Shown: positions 1-7,252 of the stretch, piece after piece
Numbering within the stretch: the first letter of the stretch is position 1
How the letters are laid out: the number at the start of each line of letters is the position of its first letter
Source of the DNA: JAYQUR01 sp038133505
GTDB lineage: Bacteria > Pseudomonadota > Alphaproteobacteria > MPNO01 > UBA830
Direction of reading: 5' to 3'
Assembly: GCA_038133505.1 (NCBI GenBank)
Contig: JAYPTI010000054.1
Coordinates: forward strand, 1 to 17,808
Length of the DNA stretch: 17,808 nucleotides
The notes under the pieces: model-generated
What the model was told of the DNA's origin: nothing
Seen by the model: only the letters and a program-made list of their open reading frames with translations
Database searches by the model: none
Translations under genes and position numbers: made by a program

Positions 1-459
1 GTGCAGTTCCATCCCGTTACGGATGTCCCGATGCACGTCGACTTCCTCCGGTTCGACCCGAACCGGAAGATTACGGCTGCCGTGCCGGTGGTGTTCGAGG
101 GCGAAGAAGAATCCCCCGGCCTCCGCGGCGGCGGCGTGCTCAACATCGTGCGCCACGAAGTCGAAGTGGTCTGCACCGCCGACAACATCCCGCCCGAACT
201 CATCCTGCAGCTTGCGGGCCTCGAGGTCGGCGATTCGGTGCACGCGAGCAGCGTCACTCTGCCCGACGGCGTCGAGTTCACCATTTCGGACCGCGACTTC
301 ACCATCGCGACCATCGCCGCGCCGACCGTCGTGGTTGACGAAGTGTCCGAAGGCGAGGAAGGCGAAGAGTCCGGCGGCGACGAAGGCGAGACCGAGGGCG
401 AAGGTGACGGCGGCGAGTCCGACGGCGACGAAGACGGCGGCGACGGCGAAGAGAACTAA
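1..459 (+). CDS. rplY: 50S ribosomal protein L25/Ctc, 5'-truncated by window start
   Basis: This is the C-terminal 152 residues of the long (Ctc/TL5-type) L25 protein, which binds 5S rRNA in the large ribosomal subunit. The stretch FHPVTDVPMHVDFLRF is the family signature for the end of the L25 domain and the start of the C-terminal beta domain, so the in-frame GTG at base 1 is an internal valine and the true start lies upstream. The beta domain runs to about residue 112. It is followed by a tail of about 40 residues made almost only of Glu, Asp, Gly and Ser, with no Lys or Arg. Acidic tails occur in alphaproteobacterial L25, but this one is long and encoded by repetitive GGC-GAA/GAC codons. 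Its neighbours pth and ychF follow on the same strand, a common arrangement. Identity is secure; the 5' end is missing. Confidence 0.95.
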   Translation: MQFHPVTDVPMHVDFLRFDPNRKITAAVPVVFEGEEESPGLRGGGVLNIVRHEVEVVCTADNIPPELILQLAGLEVGDSVHASSVTLPDGVEFTISDRDFTIATIAAPTVVVDEVSEGEEGEESGGDEGETEGEGDGGESDGDEDGGDGEEN

Positions 460-495
460 CTCTTCCTTGCCGCCGGTCGCGGCGGAGGATCGTCC

Positions 496-1107
496 ATGCT
501 TATTCTCGCGGGCCTCGGCAATCCGGGACCCAAGCACGCCAGGCAACGTCACAATATCGGGTTCATGGCGGCGGATGAGATCATCCGCCGCTACGACCTT
601 TCGTTGCGCCAGTCGCGCCACCAGGCCTATGTGGCCGAAGGCACGATCGCGGGCGAGAAGATCCTGCTGCTGAAGCCCAAAACCTTCATGAACGAGTCCG
701 GCCGCGCGCTGGGGTCCGCCGTGCGGTTTCACAAGCTTCGGCCGCTCGCCGTGACGGTACTCTACGACGAGCTCGACCTCGCCCCCGGCAAGGTGCGGGT
801 GAAGATGGGCGGCGGACATGCCGGCCATAACGGCATCCGCAGCATCAGCTCTCACATCGGGCAGGATTTCCGGCGCGTCCGGATCGGGATCGGTCATCCC
901 GGCGACAAGACGCGGGTGCACAAGTACGTGCTGTCCGATTTCAGCCGCGACGAGATGGTCTGGGTGGAGCGGACGGTCGATGCCATCGCCGAAGCGCTGC
1001 CGCTGCTGATCGAAGGCGACGATCCGGGCTTCATGACCCGCGTCGCCTACCTTGCGCCGCCGCCGGCGACGGAAAAGGCGGAAGACGCGAAGAAGGATAA
1101 CGACTGA
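496..1107 (+). CDS. pth: Peptidyl-tRNA hydrolase
   Basis: Pth cleaves the ester bond of peptidyl-tRNAs that drop off the ribosome and so recycles tRNA in the cytoplasm. The 203-residue product has the family motifs in order: GLGNPG at residues 6-11, RHNIGF with the catalytic histidine H19, TFMNESG with N66, the DELDLAPG block at 91-98 carrying the conserved aspartate, and GGGHAGHNGI with H111/N112. The ATG at 496 has a good ribosome binding site (GGAGGA, 7 nt upstream). The usual Tyr before the catalytic region (PEYA) is His here (PKHA). The C-terminus after about residue 185 is a short charged tail typical of alphaproteobacterial forms. The stop overlaps the ychF start by one base (TGATG), so the two are probably translationally coupled. 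Identity is secure. Confidence 0.97.
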   Translation: MLILAGLGNPGPKHARQRHNIGFMAADEIIRRYDLSLRQSRHQAYVAEGTIAGEKILLLKPKTFMNESGRALGSAVRFHKLRPLAVTVLYDELDLAPGKVRVKMGGGHAGHNGIRSISSHIGQDFRRVRIGIGHPGDKTRVHKYVLSDFSRDEMVWVERTVDAIAEALPLLIEGDDPGFMTRVAYLAPPPATEKAEDAKKDND

Positions 1108-2207
1108 TGGGATTCCAATGCGGGATCGTCGGCCTGCCCAACGTCGGCAAGTCGACGCTCTTCAACGCGCTGACGGCGACCGCCGCGGCCGAGGCCGCGA
1201 ACTACCCGTTCTGCACGGTCGAGCCGAACACAGGCCGCGTCTCGGTGCCGGACGACCGGCTATATACGATTGCCGAGCTGGCCAAGTCGGTGAGCATCGT
1301 GCCGGCACAGCTCGAATTCATGGACATCGCCGGCCTCGTCGAGGGCGCGAGCCGCGGCGAAGGGCTGGGTAACCAGTTCCTCGGGCATATCCGGGAAGTC
1401 GCCGCGATCGCGCACGTGCTGCGCTGTTTCGAGGGCGAAGGCGTGACGCACGTCTCCGGCCGTGTCGATCCGTTGGCCGACGCCGACGTCGTCGAGACCG
1501 AGCTTATGCTCGCCGACCTGCAGAGCCTCGAGCGCCGCACCGACGGCCTCGTCAAGAAAGCGCGCGGCGGCGACAAGGATTCGAAGGCGATGCTCGAGCT
1601 GGTCGAGCGCGCCAAGGCGGCGCTGGAGGACGGCAAGGCCGCCCGCACCGTGGACATCTCGAAGGACGAGCGCCCGCTGTTTCGCCAGATGCAGCTGCTG
1701 ACCGCAAAGCCGGTGATGTATGTGTGCAACGTCGACGAGGAATCCGCCGCCACCGGCAATGCGCTGTCGGAAAAGGTGGCGGCGCGCGCCGCCGAACAGA
1801 ACGCCGCCTGCGTCGTCGTCTCGGCCGCGATCGAGTCGGAAGTCGCCCAGCTCGACGACCCGGAGGAAAAGAAGGAATTTCTGGAAAGCCTCGGGCTCGA
1901 GCGTACGGGGCTGGAGCGCGTCATCCGCGCCGGCTACGAGCTGCTCGGCCTGATCACCTATTTCACCGCCGGCCCCAAGGAATCCCGCGCCTGGACCATT
2001 CCCGGCGGCTTTAAGGCGGTCGACGCGGCGGGCGTGATCCACACGGACTTCGCCAAGGGCTTCATCTGCGCGGAAACGATCAGCTACGACGACTACATCG
2101 CCTGCAAGGGCGAGCACGGCGCCAAGGAAGCGGGCAAGATGCGCCAGGAAGGGCGCGAATACGTCGTCAAGGACGGCGACGTTATCCTTTTCCGTTTCAA
2201 CGTCTGA
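1107..2207 (+). CDS. ychF: Redox-regulated ribosome-associated ATPase YchF (OLA1 family)
   Basis: YchF is an Obg-family P-loop protein that, unusually for the family, prefers ATP over GTP. It associates with ribosomes and influences stress responses. The 366-residue product matches the normal length. The P-loop GLPNVGKS is at 9-16, DIAGL (switch II) at 73-77, and the nucleotide-base motif is NVDE at 208-211 instead of the GTPase NKxD, which is the known basis of ATP specificity. A helical domain follows DIAGL, and the C-terminal TGS domain spans about 282-365 and ends in the usual FRFNV. The start is the ATG that overlaps the pth stop. A long antisense open frame over this gene is a codon-bias shadow. 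Identity is secure. Confidence 0.97.
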   Translation: MGFQCGIVGLPNVGKSTLFNALTATAAAEAANYPFCTVEPNTGRVSVPDDRLYTIAELAKSVSIVPAQLEFMDIAGLVEGASRGEGLGNQFLGHIREVAAIAHVLRCFEGEGVTHVSGRVDPLADADVVETELMLADLQSLERRTDGLVKKARGGDKDSKAMLELVERAKAALEDGKAARTVDISKDERPLFRQMQLLTAKPVMYVCNVDEESAATGNALSEKVAARAAEQNAACVVVSAAIESEVAQLDDPEEKKEFLESLGLERTGLERVIRAGYELLGLITYFTAGPKESRAWTIPGGFKAVDAAGVIHTDFAKGFICAETISYDDYIACKGEHGAKEAGKMRQEGREYVVKDGDVILFRFNV

Positions 2208-2264
2208 CATGAATCGTTAGATTGCGAGTGAGACGGCGCGAAAACCGGCCGTCCGCGAACAACA

Positions 2265-2280
2265 GGGTTCGCTCGAACCC
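2265..2280. other. Short perfect hairpin between ychF and the hydrolase gene
   Basis: GGGTTC and GAACCC flank a GCTC loop in the 104-bp gap between ychF and the dienelactone hydrolase gene. There is no U-run after it, so it is not a convincing intrinsic terminator. It could be a weak terminator for the rplY-pth-ychF run or a leader structure. I see no clear promoter in the rest of the gap. Confidence 0.3.
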
Positions 2281-2311
2281 GGAATTCTGGGACCAAGAAA
2301 GGGGAATACCA

Positions 2312-2986
2312 ATGGGAGAGATGATCTCGCTTACCGCCAGCGACGGACACACCCTGGGCGCCTACAAGGCCGAACCGTCGGGCACGCCGAAGGGCGGCCT
2401 CGTCGTCATCCAGGAGATTTTCGGCATCAACGGCCAGATCCGCCGCACCGCGGACTATTTCGCGCAACAGGGCTACCTCGTTGTCGCGCCGGCGCTGTTC
2501 GACCGCGTCGAGCCGGGCATCGAGCTCGGCTACAACGAGACCGATTTCGGCAAGGGCCGCGAGACGCGCGGCAAGCTGAGCGACGACATGATCGAGGCCG
2601 ACGTCCAGGCGGCGGTCAATGAAGCGGCCGCCGGCGGCAAGGTCAGCGTCATCGGCTTCTGCTTCGGCGGCTATGCGACGTTCCTCGCGGCCTGCAAGGT
2701 CGACGGCGTCTCCGCCGCCATGCCGTTCTACGGCGGCGGCATCGCGGCCAAGGTCGGCGAAATGTCGCCCAAGTGCCCGACGCAGTTCCACTTCGGCGAC
2801 AAGGACGCGGCGATCCCACTCGACGACCTGCAGAAGATCAAGGACGCGAACCAGGACAGCCCGCTCTACGTCTACGACGATTCGGGCCACGGCTTCACCT
2901 GCGACGACCGCGACTCGTTCAACCCGGGCGCGACCGAACGCGCGTTCGGACGCGCGCTCGCCTGGATGGGCCAGCACGCGGCCTGA
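2312..2986 (+). CDS. Dienelactone hydrolase family protein
   Basis: This is a 224-residue alpha/beta hydrolase of the dienelactone hydrolase family, a cytoplasmic enzyme that opens lactones or cleaves esters. Carboxymethylenebutenolidase is the name-giving activity, but many family members have other or unknown substrates. The family features are all visible: IQEIFGIN with E35, the nucleophile cysteine C117 in GFCFGG, the acid D165 in FGDKDAAIP, and the catalytic histidine H193 in DSGHGF. I chose the ATG at 2312 because AAAGGGG lies 7 nt upstream and the protein then begins at the normal family position; an in-frame start 90 bp upstream would add a basic, non-conserved extension. No ring-cleavage genes are nearby, so a role in aromatic catabolism is not supported. 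It stands alone and ends at a strong terminator. Confidence 0.9.
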   Translation: MGEMISLTASDGHTLGAYKAEPSGTPKGGLVVIQEIFGINGQIRRTADYFAQQGYLVVAPALFDRVEPGIELGYNETDFGKGRETRGKLSDDMIEADVQAAVNEAAAGGKVSVIGFCFGGYATFLAACKVDGVSAAMPFYGGGIAAKVGEMSPKCPTQFHFGDKDAAIPLDDLQKIKDANQDSPLYVYDDSGHGFTCDDRDSFNPGATERAFGRALAWMGQHAA

Positions 2987-3010
2987 TCATCGGATCACAA
3001 AATAGAGAAA

Positions 3011-3040
3011 CCCTCCCCCGGAAACGGGGGAGGGTTTTTT
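3011..3040. terminator. Rho-independent terminator, dienelactone hydrolase gene
   Basis: A perfect 10-bp stem (CCCTCCCCCG/CGGGGGAGGG) with a GAAA tetraloop is followed directly by six Ts on the plus strand. It lies 24 nt after the hydrolase stop and before the convergent aldolase stop at 3066. On the minus strand the stem is followed by only three Ts, so it may also act, more weakly, for the aldolase transcript. Confidence 0.93.
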
Positions 3041-3065
3041 GTTGGGGCGAAACGGCGGAAAGAAC

Positions 3066-5123
3066 CTACCGCAGCGCGGCCTCGATATTCCCGCCATCGA
3101 CGGTCAGAACGGCTGCCGTCGTTTTTTTAGAAAGCGCGAGGTCGACGAACGCCTGGGCGACGTCGTCGGCCGTGACCTCCTGCCTGAGCAGATTGCCTGC
3201 CATGTAATCGGCCTCGCTGAGGCCGCGCGCCTTCGAGCGCGACGAGATCATGTCGGCGGTGAGCAGACCCGAGCGGATGCGATCGGCGTTGACCGCGTTC
3301 GACCGGATGCCGTCGGCGCCGTGATCGAGCGCATACTGCCGCGACATGAACAGCGTCGCCGCCTTGGGCAGGCCGTAGGGCCCGAAGTCGCGGCCCGGGT
3401 TGACCGCCTGCTTCGACGTATTGAACAGCAGCGCCCCGCCCGTCCCCTGCGCTTTCATGATGGAGACCGCCGCCTGTGCGCAGCGCTGGTGACCCCAGAA
3501 ATTGAGTTCGAAGCTCTCGCGCATAACCTGCTCGTCGACCTCGCCGATCCGGCCTTGCCAGGCAGCGCCTGCATTGGAGACGAGGATGTCGAGCCCGCCA
3601 TAGGCGCGGCATATCTCGGAAAACGCCGCGTCGACGGATGCCTGGCTGGTCACATCGCAAGCGACCGCGAGCCCGCCGAAGGATGCCTCGGCCGCGTTCG
3701 CCGCGTCGAGATCGCGGTCGAGCACGGCGACCTCCGCGCCTTCGCGCGCGAAGGCGGCAGCCGTCGCCCGGCCGATCCCCGACGCGCCGCCCGTCACCGC
3801 GACGACGTGGCGGGCGAGCGGCTTCTCCGCCGCCTTTCCGAGCTTCGCCTGCTCGAGCGACCAGTATTCGATTTCGAAGATGTCCTTCTCGGGAATGCAC
3901 CGGAAGTGGCCGATGGCCTCCGCATCGGCGATCACGCGCGCCGTCGTCTCGGCAAGATCAGCGGCAATCCGCGCATCCTTGGCGGACTTGCCCATCCCGA
4001 ACAGCCCGACGCCCTGGACGAGAATGACGCGCGGCAGCGGATCGAGCGCGGTCTTCTTGTTCTTCAGCTTCGCGTTGTGCTTCGCGAAATAGCGCTCGTA
4101 GGACCGTTCGTAGGCATCGAACGCCTTCGCGGCCGTCTGAGCGAAGCCTTCTAGATCGCCGGCCTTGGGCGCCGGCAGGATCAGGGGCTTTGGTTTCGTG
4201 CGGATGACGTGGTCCGGCGTTACCGGCCCGGTGGTGGCATAGCGCGACACCTCGGCGCCGTTGACGAACGCGAGCGCCTCCTTCGAATTCCGGAAATCGA
4301 GCACCATGCGCCGCCAGTCGTCGGCGGTCGGATCGGCGGCAAGGCCGCGCAGCACGGGCGCGATATCCTCGACGCCGGCGAGTTTCGACGGAATGCGAAC
4401 GGACGCGAACGATTTCGGACGTTTCCTGCCGCCCTTCGCGGCGATGTGCTTTTCGGCAACGGTGACGAGGTCGATCATCCGCTCGTAGGCTTCGCGCGCC
4501 GTCTCGCCGAACGAGAAGATGCCGTGCTTGAGGAGGATCAGACCCTCGACGTCCGGGTTCTTCTCGTAGACCCGGGCGCACGCCTGCGCCAAATCGAAGC
4601 CCGGCATGATGTAGGGTACGAGGCCGACCCGGTCGCCGTAGAGTTCCTTGCAGATCGCGGTCGCGTCCGGCTGGTCGGTGATCGCGAGAACGGCGTCAGA
4701 ATGGGTGTGGTCGACGAACTTGTGCGGCAGGAACGCGTGGAGCAGCGTCTCGACCGACGGGTTCGGCGAGGTGGAATCCAGGAGTGCGCCGCGCTGGACG
4801 TTGACCATGTCCTCGTCGGACAGCTTTCCGAGCTTGCGGAGCTTCCGGATGGCGTCGAGACGCACCGCCGGCAGGCCGGGCGGTTCGATATCGCCCATGT
4901 CCCAGCCCGACCCCTTGACGCACAGCACCTCGACCGCATCGCCGGCGGTATCCTTCATGACCGTCTTCACGGACGTGTTGCCGCCGCCGTGCAGCACGAG
5001 GCTCGGATCGTTGCCGAGCAGGCGCGTCGTGTAGACCCTGAGGGCCAGGTCCTCGGCGATGCCCGCCTTCGCGTATTCGCGCACCGCCCGCTGCGCGTCG
5101 CGGTCGGACCATTTGCTTTTCAT
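3066..5123 (-). CDS. Bifunctional class II aldolase / short-chain dehydrogenase (RhaD-type)
   Basis: The 685-residue fusion matches the length and layout of bifunctional rhamnulose-1-phosphate aldolase/lactaldehyde dehydrogenase proteins. The N-terminal class II aldolase/adducin domain has HGGGNTS at 45-51, the acidic residue E125 in PSVET, and zinc histidines H139 and H141 (DHTHSD) and H200 (LKHG). The C-terminal SDR domain has TGGASGIG at 444-451, D469 ending beta-2 (suggesting NAD rather than NADP), NAG at 517-519, S570, and Y583-x3-K587. Such enzymes cleave a 1-phospho-ketose to DHAP plus an aldehyde and oxidise or reduce the aldehyde in the same chain. The ATG at 5123 is preceded by GGAGG and fits the family start; the frame stays open upstream through the assembly gap by base composition only. 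No rhaA, rhaB or sugar transporter is seen, so rhamnulose-1-phosphate as the substrate is an assumption. Confidence 0.9.
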   Translation of the reverse strand: MKSKWSDRDAQRAVREYAKAGIAEDLALRVYTTRLLGNDPSLVLHGGGNTSVKTVMKDTAGDAVEVLCVKGSGWDMGDIEPPGLPAVRLDAIRKLRKLGKLSDEDMVNVQRGALLDSTSPNPSVETLLHAFLPHKFVDHTHSDAVLAITDQPDATAICKELYGDRVGLVPYIMPGFDLAQACARVYEKNPDVEGLILLKHGIFSFGETAREAYERMIDLVTVAEKHIAAKGGRKRPKSFASVRIPSKLAGVEDIAPVLRGLAADPTADDWRRMVLDFRNSKEALAFVNGAEVSRYATTGPVTPDHVIRTKPKPLILPAPKAGDLEGFAQTAAKAFDAYERSYERYFAKHNAKLKNKKTALDPLPRVILVQGVGLFGMGKSAKDARIAADLAETTARVIADAEAIGHFRCIPEKDIFEIEYWSLEQAKLGKAAEKPLARHVVAVTGGASGIGRATAAAFAREGAEVAVLDRDLDAANAAEASFGGLAVACDVTSQASVDAAFSEICRAYGGLDILVSNAGAAWQGRIGEVDEQVMRESFELNFWGHQRCAQAAVSIMKAQGTGGALLFNTSKQAVNPGRDFGPYGLPKAATLFMSRQYALDHGADGIRSNAVNADRIRSGLLTADMISSRSKARGLSEADYMAGNLLRQEVTADDVAQAFVDLALSKKTTAAVLTVDGGNIEAALR

Positions 5124-5138
5124 GGAAATTCCGCCTCC

Positions 5139-5323
5139 GGTTTCGTCGGCGCGCAACCTGATGCAACGGCGGGTGTTTTTCAAGACCGCAGTTTTCGGCC
5201 CTCTTCGACGCTGAATTCCCCCGGTGTCCCAAGCCTTTACCAAACGCGACGACAATCGGGACACGCTTTGCGGCGCCCTCCGCCGCACGGGGGATTCGAT
5301 GTCTGGAACCTGCCGACCGATCC
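5139..5323. repeat. Direct repeat copy 1, running into the assembly gap
   Basis: This 185-bp stretch is repeated in the same orientation at 5334-5517, at roughly 80% identity by eye. Identity is high at both ends, including a perfect 54-base match at the right end (5270-5323 against 5464-5517), and poor over about 43 bases in the middle (from about 5192). Copy 1 begins just upstream of the aldolase ribosome binding site and stops exactly at the run of Ns. Because both limits coincide with contig edges, overlapping contig ends from two sequence variants is the simplest explanation. A genuine tandem duplication is possible. Confidence 0.9.
5299..5323 (+). CDS. Duplicate start of the carbonic anhydrase-like gene, cut by the gap
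   Basis: The ATG at 5299 and the next codons encode MSGTCRPI, identical to the start of the gene at 5493, with the same GGGGG ribosome-binding stretch just upstream. It is cut off after eight codons by the Ns. It is either the beginning of a second tandem gene lost in the gap or, more likely, the same start codon seen twice because two contig ends overlap. Confidence 0.5.
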
Positions 5324-5333
5324 NNNNNNNNNN
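5324..5333. other. Assembly gap (10 Ns)
   Basis: Ten consecutive undetermined bases lie between the two repeat copies. The fixed small number looks like a scaffolder's placeholder, so the true distance is unknown and could be negative. Confidence 0.98.
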
Positions 5334-5517
5334 GGTTTCGTCGGCGCGCAACGTGATGCAACGGCGGATATTTTTCAAGACCGCAGATTCCTGCGCTTCG
5401 GAGCGCGGAAACCGGCTATTTACAAAGCCTTTACCAAAACTGACGACAATCGGGTCGCGTTCCGCGGCGCCCTCCGCCGCACGGGGGATTCGATGTCTGG
5501 AACCTGCCGACCGATCC
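5334..5517. repeat. Direct repeat copy 2, upstream of the carbonic anhydrase-like gene
   Basis: This 184-bp partner of the repeat at 5139-5323 starts at the first base after the gap. Its right end covers the ribosome binding site, start codon and first eight codons of the gene at 5493. If the two copies represent one locus, this is the divergent promoter region between the aldolase (minus) and the carbonic anhydrase-like gene (plus). An AT-richer patch near 5420-5445 is the most promoter-like part, but no clear -35/-10 pair can be assigned. Confidence 0.9.
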
Positions 5518-6251
5518 ATATCCTGGCGCTTTCCGCCGCCCTGCTGAGCGTTGTGGTGGCTCAGGCATCCGCCGCGTCGGGTTCGGCGGCCGAAAAACGT
5601 GCCGGGATGCCGGCGAACGACGCCGGCAGGAACATGTGCGCGACCGGAATGCGTCAGTCGCCGATCGATATCGAGGACACCGATGCCGCCCGCATGCTCA
5701 GGCTCGGCTTCCAGTACAAGCTGTCGCTGGTGACGTTGTCGCAGTCCGACAGCGGCCTGTCGGGCGCGTACGGAAACGGCAGCAGCGTCTATGTCGGCAA
5801 GGACAAGTTCGACCTGCGGAACATCGCTTTCCGGACGCCGAGCGAGCATCGCGTTCTCGGCCGGCGCTTTCCCGCGGAAATACAGTTCCTGCACCGAAGC
5901 GCCGAAGGAAGACTGGCGGTCGTCAGCGTTCTCGTGGTGGAGGGCCGCGAGAATCTCGCCTTCCGCGAAATAATCGAACGGCTTCCCGCCGGGGTCGGCG
6001 GTTCGATCGCGGATCCGAAAATCCTGATGAACGCACGCGACCTTCTGCCGGAACTCGGCAGCTACATCCGCTACAGCGGCTCCCTCACCTCGGCGCCATG
6101 CACGGAAGACGTCGACTGGTTCGTGATGTCGCAACCGGTTCGGCTGTCGGAAGGCCAGATCGCGCGCGTTCGTGGCGCCGTCGGCGACAACGCACGCGAC
6201 ACCCAGCCGCGCAACGGGCGCTACCTGCTGCAATCGGCGCAGGGGAACTGA
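5493..6251 (+). CDS. Exported alpha-carbonic-anhydrase-like protein lacking the zinc ligands
   Basis: The 252-residue product starts with a signal peptide (hydrophobic core about 8-23, likely cleavage after AQASA near residue 27), so it should be periplasmic. The rest follows the alpha-carbonic anhydrase fold: RQSPIDI (54-60), TPSEH (115-119), AEIQFLH (128-134), YSGSLTSAPCTEDVDWFVM (194-212) and a C-terminal QPRNGR. Cys49 and Cys203 match the conserved bacterial disulfide. The zinc site is gone: the canonical HFH before TPSEH is A112-F-R114, and the third histidine of ElHlvH is Q131. The usual proton-shuttle position (NGH) reads NGS. The gatekeeper pair E118/T199 remains. The N-terminal HWxY segment is also missing. 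It therefore cannot hydrate CO2 by the known mechanism and is probably a carbonic-anhydrase-related binding or structural protein. The start has GGGGG 5 nt upstream. Its stop lies one base before the SPOR lipoprotein start. Confidence 0.88.
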   Translation: MSGTCRPIHILALSAALLSVVVAQASAASGSAAEKRAGMPANDAGRNMCATGMRQSPIDIEDTDAARMLRLGFQYKLSLVTLSQSDSGLSGAYGNGSSVYVGKDKFDLRNIAFRTPSEHRVLGRRFPAEIQFLHRSAEGRLAVVSVLVVEGRENLAFREIIERLPAGVGGSIADPKILMNARDLLPELGSYIRYSGSLTSAPCTEDVDWFVMSQPVRLSEGQIARVRGAVGDNARDTQPRNGRYLLQSAQGN

Positions 6252-6252
6252 C

Positions 6253-7209
6253 ATGAAGGCCGGTTACGCAATTTCGCTGTGCCTGCTGGCCCTGCTGAGT
6301 CTGGGGGGCTGCGGCGTGGGTTCGGCGGTCAAAGACGTCGCGACGACGGTCGCAGAGGTCGTGAAAGCGCCGATCGAGGCGGTTTCCGCGCCCAGCCGGC
6401 CCGAAACCGACGAATCGAAGTTCGACACGATCCCGTTCGCCGCCGCCTACTGCAAGGGCGACGCGGAGGAAGCGGTCGCGACCACGCGCGAGTTCGTCCA
6501 GAAATTCCCGCAATCGCCCAAGTCGCACCTGCTCCACGGCGTCGCGCTCGATCTGTCCGGTCGCGGGGTGATGGCCTATCGCGCGCTCGCCCCGCTCGCC
6601 GCCGCTCGCCACGGCAGCGCCGCCGTTCTCAAATGCGGCGACGAATTCATCTATTCCGGGACCGTCTCGGAGGTCGCCCAGCGGCGCCTGTTCGAGATCA
6701 AGACCCGCCTCGAGAAACTGGGCCTGATCTTCCCCCTGCCCGCCCCGGCAAAGGTCGAGACCACGTCGCGGGACCTGTTCGCGCTGGCGGCGATGGCACC
6801 GACGCGGATCGCCGAAAAGCCCCTGCCGCCGCAGGAGGTGAAAGCCGCGACGGTCGTTCCGCCCAAAGCGCCGGAAGCGGAAAAGGTGCCGATCGTCCTG
6901 AACAAGCCTGAGCCGAAAGACGGCATTCCGCGCCCGGCGCGAAAGCCGTCCCGCGGAACCCACTTCGTCCATCTCGGGTCCTACAAGTCGTCGAAGATGC
7001 TGGATCGCGGCTGGCAGCAACTGCAGAAGCGCTTCTCGAAGATCCTCGGCGGCGAGCAGAAATCCGTCAGCCGCGTCGATCTCGGCAAGAAGGGCACGTT
7101 CCTGCGGCTCGGCGTTCAGGCGACGGACAGCCGGTCGGCAAGCCGGCTATGCAGCCAACTGAAGTCGAGCGGCCAGTACTGCACCGTGATGCGCACCGGC
7201 AGAAGCTGA
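6253..7209 (+). CDS. SPOR-domain lipoprotein
   Basis: The 318-residue product has a lipoprotein signal with lipobox LGGC, so Cys20 should be acylated and the protein anchored in the envelope. Residues about 63-118 form a short helical, TPR-like segment. About 165-235 is a Pro/Lys/Ala-rich linker. The C-terminus (about 237-315) is a SPOR domain, starting THFVHLGSYKS and ending QYCTVM; SPOR domains bind glycan strands stripped of stem peptides, mostly at division sites. The ATG at 6253 is one base after the upstream stop, with AGGGGA 6 nt before it; a longer in-frame start would overlap the upstream gene by 27 codons without a signal sequence at its N-terminus. Coupling to the carbonic anhydrase-like gene suggests joint production. 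The middle region is not recognised. Confidence 0.87.
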   Translation: MKAGYAISLCLLALLSLGGCGVGSAVKDVATTVAEVVKAPIEAVSAPSRPETDESKFDTIPFAAAYCKGDAEEAVATTREFVQKFPQSPKSHLLHGVALDLSGRGVMAYRALAPLAAARHGSAAVLKCGDEFIYSGTVSEVAQRRLFEIKTRLEKLGLIFPLPAPAKVETTSRDLFALAAMAPTRIAEKPLPPQEVKAATVVPPKAPEAEKVPIVLNKPEPKDGIPRPARKPSRGTHFVHLGSYKSSKMLDRGWQQLQKRFSKILGGEQKSVSRVDLGKKGTFLRLGVQATDSRSASRLCSQLKSSGQYCTVMRTGRS

Positions 7210-7252
7210 GAGTCTGAATTCCGATCGGCTCGGGCCCGCGTTCGCCGAGAGC

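Noticed and set aside
1260..2210. 316-codon antisense open frame over ychF
   Set aside because: Compositional shadow: no ribosome binding site, no recognisable motif, and ychF on the other strand is unmistakable.
5139..5517. Repeat pair read as mobile-element termini or att sites
   Set aside because: The copies include the start codon and first codons of a gene and stop at contig edges; no transposase, integrase or target-site duplication is present.
3066..6254. A continuous minus-strand open frame of over 1000 codons running through the assembly gap
   Set aside because: Only 3066-5123 shows family motifs (aldolase plus SDR). The rest crosses Ns and lies antisense to the carbonic anhydrase-like gene; GC-rich codon bias keeps it open.
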